Shown here one piece after another: positions 25,309 to 34,223 of a DNA stretch of 64,000 nt (the first letter of the stretch is position 1; the number at the start of each line of letters is the position of its first letter). This stretch comes from Plantactinospora mayteni (lineage in GTDB: Bacteria > Actinomycetota > Actinomycetes > Mycobacteriales > Micromonosporaceae), in NCBI RefSeq assembly GCF_016862935.1, contig NZ_BONX01000053.1:87770-151769 (forward strand). Direction: 5' to 3'. The position numbers and the translations under genes were made by a program. Under the pieces are notes generated by a model. It searched no databases. It was not told the DNA's origin and was given only the letters and a program-made list of their open reading frames with translations.

Positions 25309-26031
25309 ATGAGCTGGTACGAGGATCTGTCCCTGTGGTCCGGTTTCTCGGACGTGCTCTTCTCCGCCGAGCGGGCGCGACACGCCGCCGACCTGGTGGC
25401 CACCTCGCCGCTGCTGGCGTTCCCGCCGGGAAGCCGCGTGCTCGACCAGTGCTGCGGTGTCGGCTTCTTCTCGGCGCCGCTGGCTCGCCGGGGCCACCGG
25501 GTGACCGGTGTGGACATCCATCGCGAGCTGCTCGAACGAGCCGAGGCCGAGTCCGAGGGGTCGTTCGTCCGCGCGGACGTGCGCGAGTATGTGTCACCGG
25601 ACGCGTTCGACGTGGTGCTGAACATGTACACGTCGTTCGGGTACTTCGACGAGCACGACGACAACGTCCAGGTCTTGCGCAACGCCTACCGCTCGCTGGT
25701 ACCCGGTGGGGAGTTGATCGTGGATCTCCTGAGCAAGGAGATCTACGCCTCCTGGGTGGGGCCACCGAAGATCGTCGACGTGCCCGGCGGCATGGTGGTC
25801 ATGCGCGACACGATCCTGGACGACTGGACCCGCTATCGCACCGACTGGACGCTGGTCCGCGGGAACACGGCCGAGCACACCGCGCTCACCTGCTGGGTCT
25901 ACAGTGCTGCCGAGTTGAAGGACATGTTCAGCCGGGCCGGGTTCGAGAAGGTCCAGTGCTTCGGCAACTTCGACGGCGGGCCGTACGACGGGGAGGCCAC
26001 CCGACTGATCGTCCGGGGAACCAGGGCGTGA
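25309..26031 (+). CDS. Class I SAM-dependent methyltransferase (paralogue 2)
   Basis: 240 residues from ATG 25309, GGGAGG at 25298-25303. Motif I is altered to VLDQCCGVG, where the usual GxGxG loop becomes CCGVG. VTGVDIHRELL and LNMYTSFGYFDEHDDN match paralogue 1 closely. The TGA overlaps the GTG of the MFS gene by four bases, so the two are translationally coupled. Two related methyltransferases in one cluster suggest two methylations, or one active and one diverged copy. Confidence 0.9.
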   Translation: MSWYEDLSLWSGFSDVLFSAERARHAADLVATSPLLAFPPGSRVLDQCCGVGFFSAPLARRGHRVTGVDIHRELLERAEAESEGSFVRADVREYVSPDAFDVVLNMYTSFGYFDEHDDNVQVLRNAYRSLVPGGELIVDLLSKEIYASWVGPPKIVDVPGGMVVMRDTILDDWTRYRTDWTLVRGNTAEHTALTCWVYSAAELKDMFSRAGFEKVQCFGNFDGGPYDGEATRLIVRGTRA

Positions 26032-27209
26032 CAGGCATTCGCTCGTTCACCCGGGTGCAACTCGCGCTGCTCGGAAGCGGGTTCCTCGTCAACCTGATCA
26101 ACTTCTCCGTGTACCCGTACCTGGCGATCCTGCTCCGCGACCGGATGGAGCTGGGCATGGACCAGGTGGGTGTCATCCTCGGGCTCGCGACGTTCGTGCA
26201 GTTCGCCGGCGGGCTGCCGGGCGCGGCCCTCGCCGAGCGACTCGGCCTCCAGCGGTGCCTGCTGGCCGCGATGCTGCTACAGACGCTCGGCTCGCTGGGC
26301 TTCCTCGCCGGCGGCGCCTGGCCGGCGCTGACGATCGCCGCGCTGTTCCTGCGATCGGCGGCCTCGGCGGTCTACTCGCCCAGCGTTCGAGGCTATACGG
26401 TTCTCGGCGCGACCCCGGACGAGCGGCCACGGCTGGTCTCCGCGAGCTATGCCACGGGCAAGGTCGGCATCGCGCTCGGGCCGGTGGCGGGCGCGCTGTT
26501 CATCCACGACCCGGCCGCGATGTTCGCCGTCGCCACCGCGCTGCACGTGGCGATGACGATCGGGCACGCCCACCTGCCAAAGGAACAGCGGGACGACCAG
26601 CAGGTGGTCGAGCCGCTGCGCCGGGCGCTGCACGGCACGGCGGTACTGCCGTTCGCCGTGACCGCCCTGACCCTCTACCTGCACATGCACTTCTACCAGT
26701 ACCTGTCGTCGTACGCGCAGGGCCGGGTGCCGCCCGTGTTCTACGGGTCGGCGATGATGGCCTATTCGCTGATCCTGGCCGTGATCCAGCCGCTGATCTC
26801 CAAATGGGTCGAGCGGATGCGGTACCCGCACGCGATGGCCCTCGGCTTCGGCGGCCAAGCCGTCGGCATGCTCGCGTTCATCGGTGGGAACGAGATCGCG
26901 ATCGCCGTCGGAATCCTCGCCATCGGTGCGGGCAACTCGGTGCTCTTCCTCAAGAACGTCCTCGAGGCGCTCGCCCGTACGAAGAGATCTCCCACGGTCG
27001 TCTTCGGTCAGCAGCGGCTCGCAGAAGGCGCCGGCGCGTTCCTCAGCGGTATCGCGGGTGGTGGCCTCTACCACCTGTTCGAGTCCGCTGGGAACCTTCC
27101 CGGATTCTGGCTGGCCATCGCCGCCCAATGCCTGTTGCTGCCGCCGATCGTGCTCCTCGCGGACCGCATGCTCCGTCGTCCCACACTCGAACCGGCAGGT
27201 GTGTCATGA
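26028..27209 (+). CDS. MFS transporter, likely product exporter
   Basis: 393 residues from GTG 26028, overlapping the methyltransferase stop (GTGA). Twelve hydrophobic segments, LAERLGLQRCLLAAM loop, FYQYLSSYAQGRVPPVFYG and TVVFGQQRLAEGAGAF in common with the MFS protein at 18598. Its stop overlaps the ATG of the monooxygenase gene. Its position inside the operon makes export of, or resistance to, the cluster product the best guess. Confidence 0.92.
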   Translation: MTGIRSFTRVQLALLGSGFLVNLINFSVYPYLAILLRDRMELGMDQVGVILGLATFVQFAGGLPGAALAERLGLQRCLLAAMLLQTLGSLGFLAGGAWPALTIAALFLRSAASAVYSPSVRGYTVLGATPDERPRLVSASYATGKVGIALGPVAGALFIHDPAAMFAVATALHVAMTIGHAHLPKEQRDDQQVVEPLRRALHGTAVLPFAVTALTLYLHMHFYQYLSSYAQGRVPPVFYGSAMMAYSLILAVIQPLISKWVERMRYPHAMALGFGGQAVGMLAFIGGNEIAIAVGILAIGAGNSVLFLKNVLEALARTKRSPTVVFGQQRLAEGAGAFLSGIAGGGLYHLFESAGNLPGFWLAIAAQCLLLPPIVLLADRMLRRPTLEPAGVS

Positions 27210-28363
27210 ACCCGGCAGAGGCGATCACCACCGCCCACTCCATCGCCGAGCGGCTCCGCGCGGACGCCGTCGAGCGGGACCACGCCAACCGGCCACCGCA
27301 GGCCGAGATCGAGCTGCTCCGCGACAGCGGCCTGCTCGCCCTCGACCCCGACGACCACCCGAGCACACACGCCGTCACTCGAATCGTGGCGGCCACCGAC
27401 GCCTCGATCGGTCACCTCCTCGGCTATCACTACCTTCATCTGTGGCGGGCCTCGCTCTACGACAACACCGAGCTGGCGACCTCGCTGCGTCAGGAGGCCG
27501 CCACCGGTCGGGTGTTCGTGGCTGCCGTCAGCAACCAACGCGACACCATCACGGCGACCATGACCGGCGACGGGCTCACCGTGTCCGGCCGGGGCGCGTT
27601 CGCCACCGGCTGCGCGGTCGCGGACCGCCTGCTCGTGAGCGCGATCCGTGACGACCACACGGCGCGCCTGGTCGTCGTCACACCCGGTGCCGGCGGCGGA
27701 GTCTCGCACCCGCCGGACTGGGACAACCTGGGCCAGCGGCTGACGGCGAGCGGAAGCATCGCCTTCGACGACGTCCGGCTCGTCCGAGGCGACGTGCTGG
27801 GCACGTTTCCAGCCGACGAAGAGGAGTCCAGCCCTCGCCGCCTGCGCCTGTCCCTCGTGTCGCTGGCCTTCCAGGCGACGCTCACGCAGGTACTCGTCGG
27901 CATCGCAGCCGGCGCGATCGACGAGGCCGCCAGGTACACGCGCGAGAGTTCGCGCCCGTGGCCCGCGAGCGGACTGGAGCAGGCCGTCGACGACCCGTAC
28001 GTCCTCGCGGGTTACGGGGAACTCGCCGCGACCCTGGGTGCGGCCCGCCTGCTGGCCGACGACGCGACCCGCGCCCTCGCCGAGGCCGACAGCCGCGGTC
28101 TCGCCCTGACCTCGACCGAGCGCGGCCGGGCGGCGCTGACCGTCTCCGCCGCGAAAGTCGTGTCCACCCGGCTGGCGGCCGAGGCGACGAGCCGGATCTT
28201 CGAGTTCACCGGCGCACGCGCAACGACCCGCAGGGCCGGCCTCGACCGGTTCTGGCGCGACGCCCGCACGCTCACCCTGCACGATCCCGTCGTGTACAAG
28301 GCCCGGGAACTCGGCGCCTTCCTCCTCACCGGCCGGTATCCACCCTTGACCGCATACAGCTGA
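27206..28363 (+). CDS. Flavin-dependent monooxygenase of the DszC/acyl-CoA-dehydrogenase-like class
   Basis: 385 residues from ATG 27206 (ATGA overlap). Acyl-CoA-dehydrogenase fold: an N-terminal helical domain with LLGYHYLHLWRASLY, a beta domain (TVSGRGAFATGCAVADRLLV), a C-terminal helical domain and the ending HDPVVYKARELGAFLLTG. That ending is the pattern of DszC, SfnC and N-hydroxylases such as VlmH and KijD3. These use reduced FMN/FAD and O2 to oxidise sulfur or amine nitrogen. The catalytic Glu of true acyl-CoA dehydrogenases is not evident. A flavin reductase would have to come from elsewhere. Confidence 0.88.
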   Translation: MNPAEAITTAHSIAERLRADAVERDHANRPPQAEIELLRDSGLLALDPDDHPSTHAVTRIVAATDASIGHLLGYHYLHLWRASLYDNTELATSLRQEAATGRVFVAAVSNQRDTITATMTGDGLTVSGRGAFATGCAVADRLLVSAIRDDHTARLVVVTPGAGGGVSHPPDWDNLGQRLTASGSIAFDDVRLVRGDVLGTFPADEEESSPRRLRLSLVSLAFQATLTQVLVGIAAGAIDEAARYTRESSRPWPASGLEQAVDDPYVLAGYGELAATLGAARLLADDATRALAEADSRGLALTSTERGRAALTVSAAKVVSTRLAAEATSRIFEFTGARATTRRAGLDRFWRDARTLTLHDPVVYKARELGAFLLTGRYPPLTAYS

Positions 28364-28476
28364 CCCGGGTCTGGTCGCGGTTGGTCGGTTCGAGTGCTGA
28401 ACGCTGGCGGCGTTCCACTCATCTGCCGGAGCCCGAGTCGGCGGCGGCGTCGTCCGTGCTGAGGTTTCAAACGCTG

Positions 28477-30021
28477 TCACAGCCAGGGGCCGGGGCGCCA
28501 GCCGGGTGCGGCGGACCGGGCTCCGGCGGCCGGTACGTCCTCCGGCGACGGGCCCGGACAGAACCGGTCCTGGGCTGGAAGCCGACCGCTGACCAGGAAT
28601 GTGGTGGTGATGGCGTCGGTGCACGGCCCGGACCGGATGCCGTAGATGCCGTGGCCACCGGCGTCGACGGTGATGAACGCGGCCCGGTCGCCGAGGGCTT
28701 GGCGCAGGCCGTAACCGTTGCGCCAGGATGTTGCCGGGTCGCGCAGGTTTTGCAGGATCAGCACGTTGCGCGGGCCCCGGTCGGTCACCGTGACGGGCGG
28801 CTCGACCGGTCGGTGCGGCCAGAACGCGCACGGCCAGACGTTGGCCGGCATGCCGGCCGTCGCCGGGTGGGCGCGGCGGCTGGCGGCGGAGTTGCGCGCG
28901 TACCGGCCCGTGTCCCGCGACCAGCTCACGTCGCCGCAGACGATCGCGTACAGCACGGCGACGGCGTTGTCCACTGCCGGCTCGGCGAGCCTGGTCGGGG
29001 TGACGGTCTCGGTGCTGGGCGAGCCGGTCGGGTCGGCGAACGCCTGCCAGAACTCCGCGAGATCACCGAATGTCCGGTCGTCGTAGAGCGCGCCGCGGGT
29101 CTGTTCGCGGAAGACGTTGCCGTTGACGGTGAACCCGGGCAGCTCGACCGGCGAGCGGTCCAGCCGCTCGGCGGTTTGGTAGTAGGTGCGTTCGACCTCG
29201 CCCGGCGTGGCGCCGAGGTGGTAGACGTCGTCGCGGGCCGCGGCCCACTTGGTGAAGTCGGGCAACCGCAGCGCGACCGCCTCACCCCAACTGCGCCAGA
29301 CGTCGTACCAGACCTGGGTTGGGTCGACCGCGCTGTCCAGCACGATCCGGTCGGTACGCTGCGGGAACAGCGAGACGTAGACCGCGCCCAGGTACGAGCC
29401 GTAGGAGTACCCGAGGTATGAGATCTTCGGCTCCCCGAGCGCGGCGCGGATGCGGTCCATGTCGCGCGCGGTGTTGGCGGTGGTGATGTGCGGAAGCAGG
29501 TCGCCGACGGTTGCGGCGCAGCTCTGCGCGGTGGCTCGGGCGTAGGCGATGTTCCGGTCGATCGTGCCGTCCGGTGCCGGGTACGGCAGGGGCAGGTCGA
29601 TCGGTGTGGTCTCCGGAATGCCGCAACTGATCGGCGTGCTGCGGCCGACGCCCCGCGGGTCGAACCCGATCAGGTCGTAGCGGTCGAGAACGTCGGTGGG
29701 CAGGGTAGCGGCCAGGTACAGCGGCAGAGCCAGGCCGCTGCCACCCGGACCGCCCGGGTTGAGCAGCATGATCCCCCGACGCTTACCGGGGTCGGCCGCC
29801 TTGAGCCGGGAGACGGCGATGGTGATCGTCTTGCCTTGCGGGGCCCGGTAGTCGCGCGGCACGGCCAGGTCGGCGCACTCCAGGCGGGAGTCGGGGATGT
29901 CGGCGCACGCCCCCCAGGGCAGGCCGGGCCCAGATTGTCCGGGGTGGGCCTGTCCGGCGGCGGCAGGCGCGAGCGCCATGAGGACGGCGACGACGACGGT
30001 CGGTGCGAGTACCCGTTTCAT
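28477..30021 (-). CDS. Secreted tripeptidyl aminopeptidase-like alpha/beta hydrolase
   Basis: 514 residues from ATG 30021, with GGAGG seven bases upstream. Sec signal MKRVLAPTVVVAVLMALAPA. Hydrolase core: LLNPGGPGGSG (oxyanion loop), YDLIGFDPRGVGRS, nucleophile Ser in LGYSYGSYLG, then Asp in LQNLRDPAT and His in DAGGHGIYG. A TAP-like C-terminal domain with paired Cys (CPGP) is present. Family members such as the Streptomyces SlpD/SlpE and Tap proteins release tripeptides from extracellular proteins. It converges with the biosynthetic operon. Confidence 0.93.
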   Translation of the reverse strand: MKRVLAPTVVVAVLMALAPAAAGQAHPGQSGPGLPWGACADIPDSRLECADLAVPRDYRAPQGKTITIAVSRLKAADPGKRRGIMLLNPGGPGGSGLALPLYLAATLPTDVLDRYDLIGFDPRGVGRSTPISCGIPETTPIDLPLPYPAPDGTIDRNIAYARATAQSCAATVGDLLPHITTANTARDMDRIRAALGEPKISYLGYSYGSYLGAVYVSLFPQRTDRIVLDSAVDPTQVWYDVWRSWGEAVALRLPDFTKWAAARDDVYHLGATPGEVERTYYQTAERLDRSPVELPGFTVNGNVFREQTRGALYDDRTFGDLAEFWQAFADPTGSPSTETVTPTRLAEPAVDNAVAVLYAIVCGDVSWSRDTGRYARNSAASRRAHPATAGMPANVWPCAFWPHRPVEPPVTVTDRGPRNVLILQNLRDPATSWRNGYGLRQALGDRAAFITVDAGGHGIYGIRSGPCTDAITTTFLVSGRLPAQDRFCPGPSPEDVPAAGARSAAPGWRPGPWL

Positions 30022-30065
30022 CGGAATACCTCCATCGGTCGATGGTCTCGCATCCCCGCCACCGA

Positions 30066-30094
30066 GAGGGTCCCGCACGGCGTGCGGGACCCTC
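30066..30094. terminator. Hairpin terminator upstream of the peptidase gene
   Basis: Perfect 13-bp arms GAGGGTCCCGCAC/GTGCGGGACCCTC around GGC. It follows the stop of the truncated minus-strand stub at 30144, so it looks like the original terminator of the gene that the IS element destroyed. Confidence 0.75.
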
Positions 30095-30143
30095 CGGACG
30101 GTGCTGACGCCGACCGCGGACGCCGCGGAGCGTCATGCCGCCG

Positions 30144-30260
30144 TCACCTCACCGGGTACGTGATGTTCGGCCGGGGCGGCGTGCTCATTCCGGCGCCGAG
30201 GAAGTAGTCGACGTGATGCGACTGCATGTAGCCCTCGGCGCCGTCCTCGCCGGCCACCTG
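30144..30260 (-). pseudogene. C-terminal stub of an unidentified gene cut by the IS element
   Basis: About 38 codons running out of the IS end to a TGA at 30144-30146, containing EDGAEGYMQSHHVDYFLGAG and ending with NITYPVR. The composition is protein-like and a terminator follows, but I do not recognise the family. No matching 5' part is present beyond the other IS end, so the rest was deleted. Confidence 0.5.
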
Positions 30261-31195
30261 GAGCGCATCTGACGGATCTTCTCGGTCGTTGTGCTGGGCG
30301 TGGCTGGTGATCTGACTGATGACGAGTGGGCTCGGCTGGAGCCGTTGCTGCCTTCCATGGCACCTCAGCGGGGTGGCCGATGGCGCGATCACCGTCAGGT
30401 GCTCAACGGGATCCTGTGGCGGATCGACAACGGCGCGAAGTGGCACCAGGTCCCGGACCGGTCGGCCCCTACAAGACCTGCTACCACCGGTTCGCGCAGT
30501 GGGAAGCCGACGGCACCTGGGACCGAATCCTGCAACACCTGCAGGCCGAGGCCGACGCCGCTGGTGACCTGGACTGGCGCGGGCAGATCGATTCCACCAT
30601 CGTTCGTGCCCACCAACACGCCGCTGGCGCTCGCAAAGGGGGCTCACCGCGCAGGACTCCCGCACGGTCCAGGGCCTCGGCAGGTCACGAGGCGGGCTGA
30701 CCACCAAGGTGCACCTGCTGGCCGAAGGCCGGGGCCGAGCCCTGGTCAAGCGGGTCACGCCCGGCCAGGCGGCCGACACCAAAGAGCTGGTGGCGCTGGT
30801 CGACGCGGTCGCGGTGCCCAGACCCGGCCGGGTGGGACGACACCGCAAGAGACTGGATCACCTCACCGCCGACAAAGCGTACGGTTCCAAGGCCAACCGG
30901 CGGTCGCTACGCGCCAGGGGTATCCCGCACACGATCCCGGAGCGGAAGGATGTGCGAGCCAGCCGCGCCCGTAAGGGTTCCCGAGGCGGCCGGCCTCCGA
31001 ACTTCAACGCGGAACGATACAAGGACCGAAACCAGGTCGAGCGTGCCTTCAACCGACTCAAGCAGTTCCGGGCGGTCGCGACCCGCTACGACAAGTTGAA
31101 AAGCCGTTACGAGGTAACGGTCACCATCGCCTCGATCCTCGTCTGGCTCCGAGCGAAACGCGACCGCAAGTCACCATGATCCGTCAGACGCGCTC
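30261..31195. mobile_element. IS5-family insertion sequence, decayed
   Basis: About 935 bp bounded by 18-bp inverted repeats, GAGCGCATCTGACGGATC at 30261-30278 and its inverted copy with one change at 31178-31195. One transposase coding region lies inside on the plus strand. No flanking direct repeat is evident, which fits a deletion next to the element after insertion. Confidence 0.85.
30291..31179 (+). pseudogene. IS5-family transposase, reading frame split in three
   Basis: The N-terminal DUF4096-like part (LTDDEWARLEPLLPS, GGRWRDHRQVLNGILWRID) is in one frame to about 30455. The middle (YKTCYHRFAQW, QIDSTIVRAHQHAAG with the first catalytic Asp) is in a second frame to about 30640. The DDE end (LTADKAYGSKANR with the second Asp, RNQVERAFNRLKQFRAVATR with Glu) is in a third frame to 31179. 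The second shift lies at an AAAGGGGG run and would suit programmed -1 frameshifting as in other IS5 members; the first looks like a one-base loss, making the copy probably inactive. Confidence 0.85.
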
Positions 31196-31216
31196 TAGAC
31201 CGAATGGCGTAGTCGG

Positions 31217-32206
31217 TCAGCCGGCGTCGAGGAGTTGGGTAGCGACGGCGTGGTCGGTGATGAGCACGTTGGCGCGTTTTCCGAGCAGTGCGCCGCGGAT
31301 GGCGGCGGTCTTTTCTGGTCCGCCGGCCACAGCGATCCGTCTCGGGATGGCCTGGAGTTCCTCCGGGCTGATGCCGAGGATCCGGTCGTCGAGTGGGGTG
31401 CGTACGGCTTGCCCGTTGACGTCGAAGAAGCGGAGGCAGACGTCGCCGATCGCGCCACCGGCTCGGAGCGCCTCCCGGTCGGGGTCGGCGATCGCGTTGC
31501 CGCTCTCCCGGAGTAGCGGCGAGGGGTCGAGGCTGCCGATCCCGACGAGCGCCATGGTCAGTTTCGGCCAGGTCCGGATGACCTCGGCCACGGTGTGGTC
31601 CTGGAGCAGGGTGTCGCGGGCGGCCTCGGTGCCGAGCATGGCGGGTGCGGGCATGAAGAGCGGTTCGGCTCCGGTCATCGCGGCGAACCCGCTGATGAGG
31701 CGGTTGGCGCGGACCTGCACACGGGGGTTGCCGACCCCGCCGACGATCTGGACGACCTGGTCGACGACGCGGGTGCGGGCCGGCCGCATCCGTTCGACGG
31801 CGGCGAGGAGGCTGGCGCTCCACGAGGAGATGCCGACGTTGTCGCCGCCGGTGAGGGTCGTCTCCAGGTAGTCGGCTGCCGCGGCGCCGAGGGCCGGAAG
31901 CAGGTCGTCGGTGCCGGACGCCTCGACCACGACCGCTTCGCGCAGCCCGTACCTTCTTTCGAGCGCTTCCTCAAGATCGGTGTGCACGCCGACGGGCAGG
32001 GACACGATGGTGCGGACGATGCCGATGTCAGTGGCGCGTTTGAGCAGGCGGGACACGCGGGCCTGGGAAATGTGCAGTTCGTCGGCGATGGTGGTCTGCC
32101 GCATGTTGCGCTCGTGGTACATGCGGGCGACCTTGGCCACGAGGCGGATCTGGTCGTCGGTGTACGCCGACCGTCGCGTCGCGCCGATGCTGCTGTCGTC
32201 GACCAC
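31217..32206 (-). CDS. SorC/DeoR-type sugar-responsive transcriptional regulator
   Basis: 329 residues from GTG 32206; GGAGG lies 12 bases upstream, slightly far. N-terminal HTH (VAKVARMYHERNMRQTTIAD then ISQARVSRLLKRA). The SorC sugar-binding domain follows (GDNVGISSWSASLLAAVE, VVQIVGGVGNPRVQVRANRL, MALVGIGSLDPSPLLRESG, AVAGGPEKTAAIRGALLGK). Members bind phosphorylated sugars and control sugar operons. It is the most likely reader of the GTGAAT/ATTCA boxes found upstream of four neighbouring units. Confidence 0.93.
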   Translation of the reverse strand: MVDDSSIGATRRSAYTDDQIRLVAKVARMYHERNMRQTTIADELHISQARVSRLLKRATDIGIVRTIVSLPVGVHTDLEEALERRYGLREAVVVEASGTDDLLPALGAAAADYLETTLTGGDNVGISSWSASLLAAVERMRPARTRVVDQVVQIVGGVGNPRVQVRANRLISGFAAMTGAEPLFMPAPAMLGTEAARDTLLQDHTVAEVIRTWPKLTMALVGIGSLDPSPLLRESGNAIADPDREALRAGGAIGDVCLRFFDVNGQAVRTPLDDRILGISPEELQAIPRRIAVAGGPEKTAAIRGALLGKRANVLITDHAVATQLLDAG

Positions 32207-32280
32207 TGCCTGGTCACGCCTCCGCGTAGTTCTTCGTGGTTGGCTAAGTATTCCTACTCCCGATGGTAGCGCCAGCGCGC

Positions 32281-32316
32281 GGCGCGCGGGTTGGTACTGT
32301 CTCCGCCCCGCGCGCC
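32281..32316. terminator. Hairpin terminator after the transketolase genes
   Basis: Perfect 10-bp arms GGCGCGCGGG (32281-32290) and CCCGCGCGCC (32307-32316), 16-base loop. It starts about 10 bp past the transketolase stop at 32326 and separates that operon from the regulator gene. Confidence 0.65.
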
Positions 32317-32325
32317 GTGGCGACC

Positions 32326-33279
32326 TCAGCGACCCAGCGCCAAGCGCGCGGCGTCGACGATGCCGCCGGGGGAGATGCGGAAGTGCTCCAGCAGCCACCG
32401 GGCCGAGCCGGTCGGCGCGAAGACGTCGGGTACGCCGACGAAGCGGACCGGGACGGGGTGGTGCTGCACGACGGTCTCGGCGACCGCTCCGCCGAGCCCG
32501 CCGGTGGTGAGTGCCTCCTCGACGGTGACGATGGCGCCGGTCTCGCGGGCGGCGGCGACCACGGCGTCGACGTCGAGGGGCTTGACCGTGGGCATGGACA
32601 GCACGCGGGCTTGGATGCCGAGGTCGGCGAGGTCGTGAGCGGCGTCCAGCGCGGGGGCCACCACGGTGCCGTTGGCGATGATGGTGACGTCGGTGCCGTC
32701 GCGGAGCAGGGCCGCCCGGCCGGCCTCGAAGCGGTACCCGGTGGGGTTGACCTCGGGTACGCCCATCCGGCTGACCCGCACGAAGACCGGCCCCGGATGG
32801 CTGGCCGCCCATCGGATGGCTTGCGCGGTCTCGTCGGGATCGCTGGGCACGATCACGGTGAGGTTCGGGATGGCCCGCAGCCAGGCCAGGTCTTCGATGG
32901 AGTGGTGGGTGGGTCCCAGTTCGCCGTATGCCATGCCGGGGCTCATGCCGCACAGCTTGAGATTGTGGTTGGAGTAGGCGGCGTCGACCTTGATCTGCTC
33001 CAGCGCACGGGCAGTCAGGAAGCAGGAGGCGGCCGACACGAACGGGATCTTCCCGCCGTTGGCGAGCCCGGCGGCGACGCCGACCATGTCCTGTTCGGCG
33101 ATGCCGACGTTGATCAGCCGGTCGGGGAAGCGGTTCCTGAACTCGCCGAGCTTGCTGGAGCCGACGGAGTCGTTGACGACCGCGACCACCCGTGGGTCGG
33201 CCTGGGCCAGCTCGATCAGCGTCGCGGCGTACGCGTCGCGGCAGTCGTGCAGGACCTGGTCGGTGGTGCCGGTGCTCAC
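32326..33279 (-). CDS. Transketolase C-terminal subunit
   Basis: 317 residues from GTG 33279; GTGA overlap with the N-terminal subunit gene. It contains the pyrimidine-binding domain with the catalytic Glu in NVGIAEQDMVGVAAG, the loop GPTHHSIEDLAWLRAIPN, and the C-terminal TVEEALTTGGLGGAVAE domain. With its partner it makes a full thiamine-diphosphate transketolase. The split form beside a sugar kinase and isomerase matches the apulose-4-phosphate transketolase pairs (AptA/AptB) of D-apiose catabolism, an inference from gene set, not sequence comparison. Confidence 0.93.
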   Translation of the reverse strand: MSTGTTDQVLHDCRDAYAATLIELAQADPRVVAVVNDSVGSSKLGEFRNRFPDRLINVGIAEQDMVGVAAGLANGGKIPFVSAASCFLTARALEQIKVDAAYSNHNLKLCGMSPGMAYGELGPTHHSIEDLAWLRAIPNLTVIVPSDPDETAQAIRWAASHPGPVFVRVSRMGVPEVNPTGYRFEAGRAALLRDGTDVTIIANGTVVAPALDAAHDLADLGIQARVLSMPTVKPLDVDAVVAAARETGAIVTVEEALTTGGLGGAVAETVVQHHPVPVRFVGVPDVFAPTGSARWLLEHFRISPGGIVDAARLALGR

Positions 33280-34223
33280 GGGGTCTCCAACTCGGCGAGG
33301 GCTGCGGCCACCTGGTCGGCGTCGGGCACCTTGTGGTGCCAGGCGACGTTGTCGCTCATGAAGGAGACGGGGTGGCCTTTGACGGTGTGCGCGATGACGA
33401 AGGTGGGCTTGCCGGCGACCGGCGTACGGGTGAGGACGTCGAGCAGCGCGCCGTGGTCGTGCCCGTCGACCTCCAGCGTGTGCCAGCCGAACGCGCGCGT
33501 CTTCTCGGCCAGGGATTCCAGGTCGTTGGTCTCGGCGACCCGGGCGCCCTGTTGCAGCCGGTTGCGGTCGACGATGGCGGTGAGGTGTTCCAACCGGTGG
33601 TGGGCGCCGGCCATCAACGCCTCCCAGTTGGAGCCTTCCTGCAACTCACCATCGCCGAGGACGACGAACGTACGCCGACGCGACCCGTCGAGCTTGCCCG
33701 CCAGGGCGGTACCCACCGCGATCGGCAGGCCGTGCCCGAGCGGGCCGGTGTTGGCTTCCACCCCAGGCACCTTCTTGCGATCGGGATGCCCGTTGAGCTT
33801 GGACAGCGGCTGCATGAACGTGTCGAGTGCGGCGGGGTCGAGCAGCCCGGCGGCGGCCAGCGTCGCGTAGAGGGCACCGGCCGCGTGGCCCTTGGACAGG
33901 ATGAGCCGGTCGCGCTCGGGGTCGTCGAGCCGATCGGCGGAGATGTCCAGGACGTGCAGGTAGAGCGTGGCGAGCACGTCGATGACGGAGAACTCGCCGC
34001 CGACGTGGCCGAGTCCGGCCGAGTGGATCATGGCGATGTCGCGGCGCCGAATCAGTCGCGCGCCGTCGCGGATGTGCGCGACGATCGCCTCCCTGCCGGC
34101 CTCCACATCGATACGGCCGAGGACCGGCAGGGACGTGCCTGCGGCGTCGGCGACGGCCGTGGAGGTGGCCGTGGACGTGGCCGTGGAGGTGGTGCCGGGC
34201 GCGGCGATCGGCCCGGCGCTCAC
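33276..34223 (-). CDS. Transketolase N-terminal subunit
   Basis: 315 residues from GTG 34223 (GTGA overlap with the isomerase gene). The thiamine-diphosphate motif is [20 protein letters not shown] ending in a changed [23 protein letters not shown] and [20 protein letters not shown] are also typical. A short low-complexity N-terminal stretch ([11 protein letters not shown]) from a 6-bp DNA repeat precedes the fold. It transfers two-carbon ketol units with the downstream subunit. Confidence 0.93.
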   Translation of the reverse strand: MSAGPIAAPGTTSTATSTATSTAVADAAGTSLPVLGRIDVEAGREAIVAHIRDGARLIRRRDIAMIHSAGLGHVGGEFSVIDVLATLYLHVLDISADRLDDPERDRLILSKGHAAGALYATLAAAGLLDPAALDTFMQPLSKLNGHPDRKKVPGVEANTGPLGHGLPIAVGTALAGKLDGSRRRTFVVLGDGELQEGSNWEALMAGAHHRLEHLTAIVDRNRLQQGARVAETNDLESLAEKTRAFGWHTLEVDGHDHGALLDVLTRTPVAGKPTFVIAHTVKGHPVSFMSDNVAWHHKVPDADQVAAALAELETP

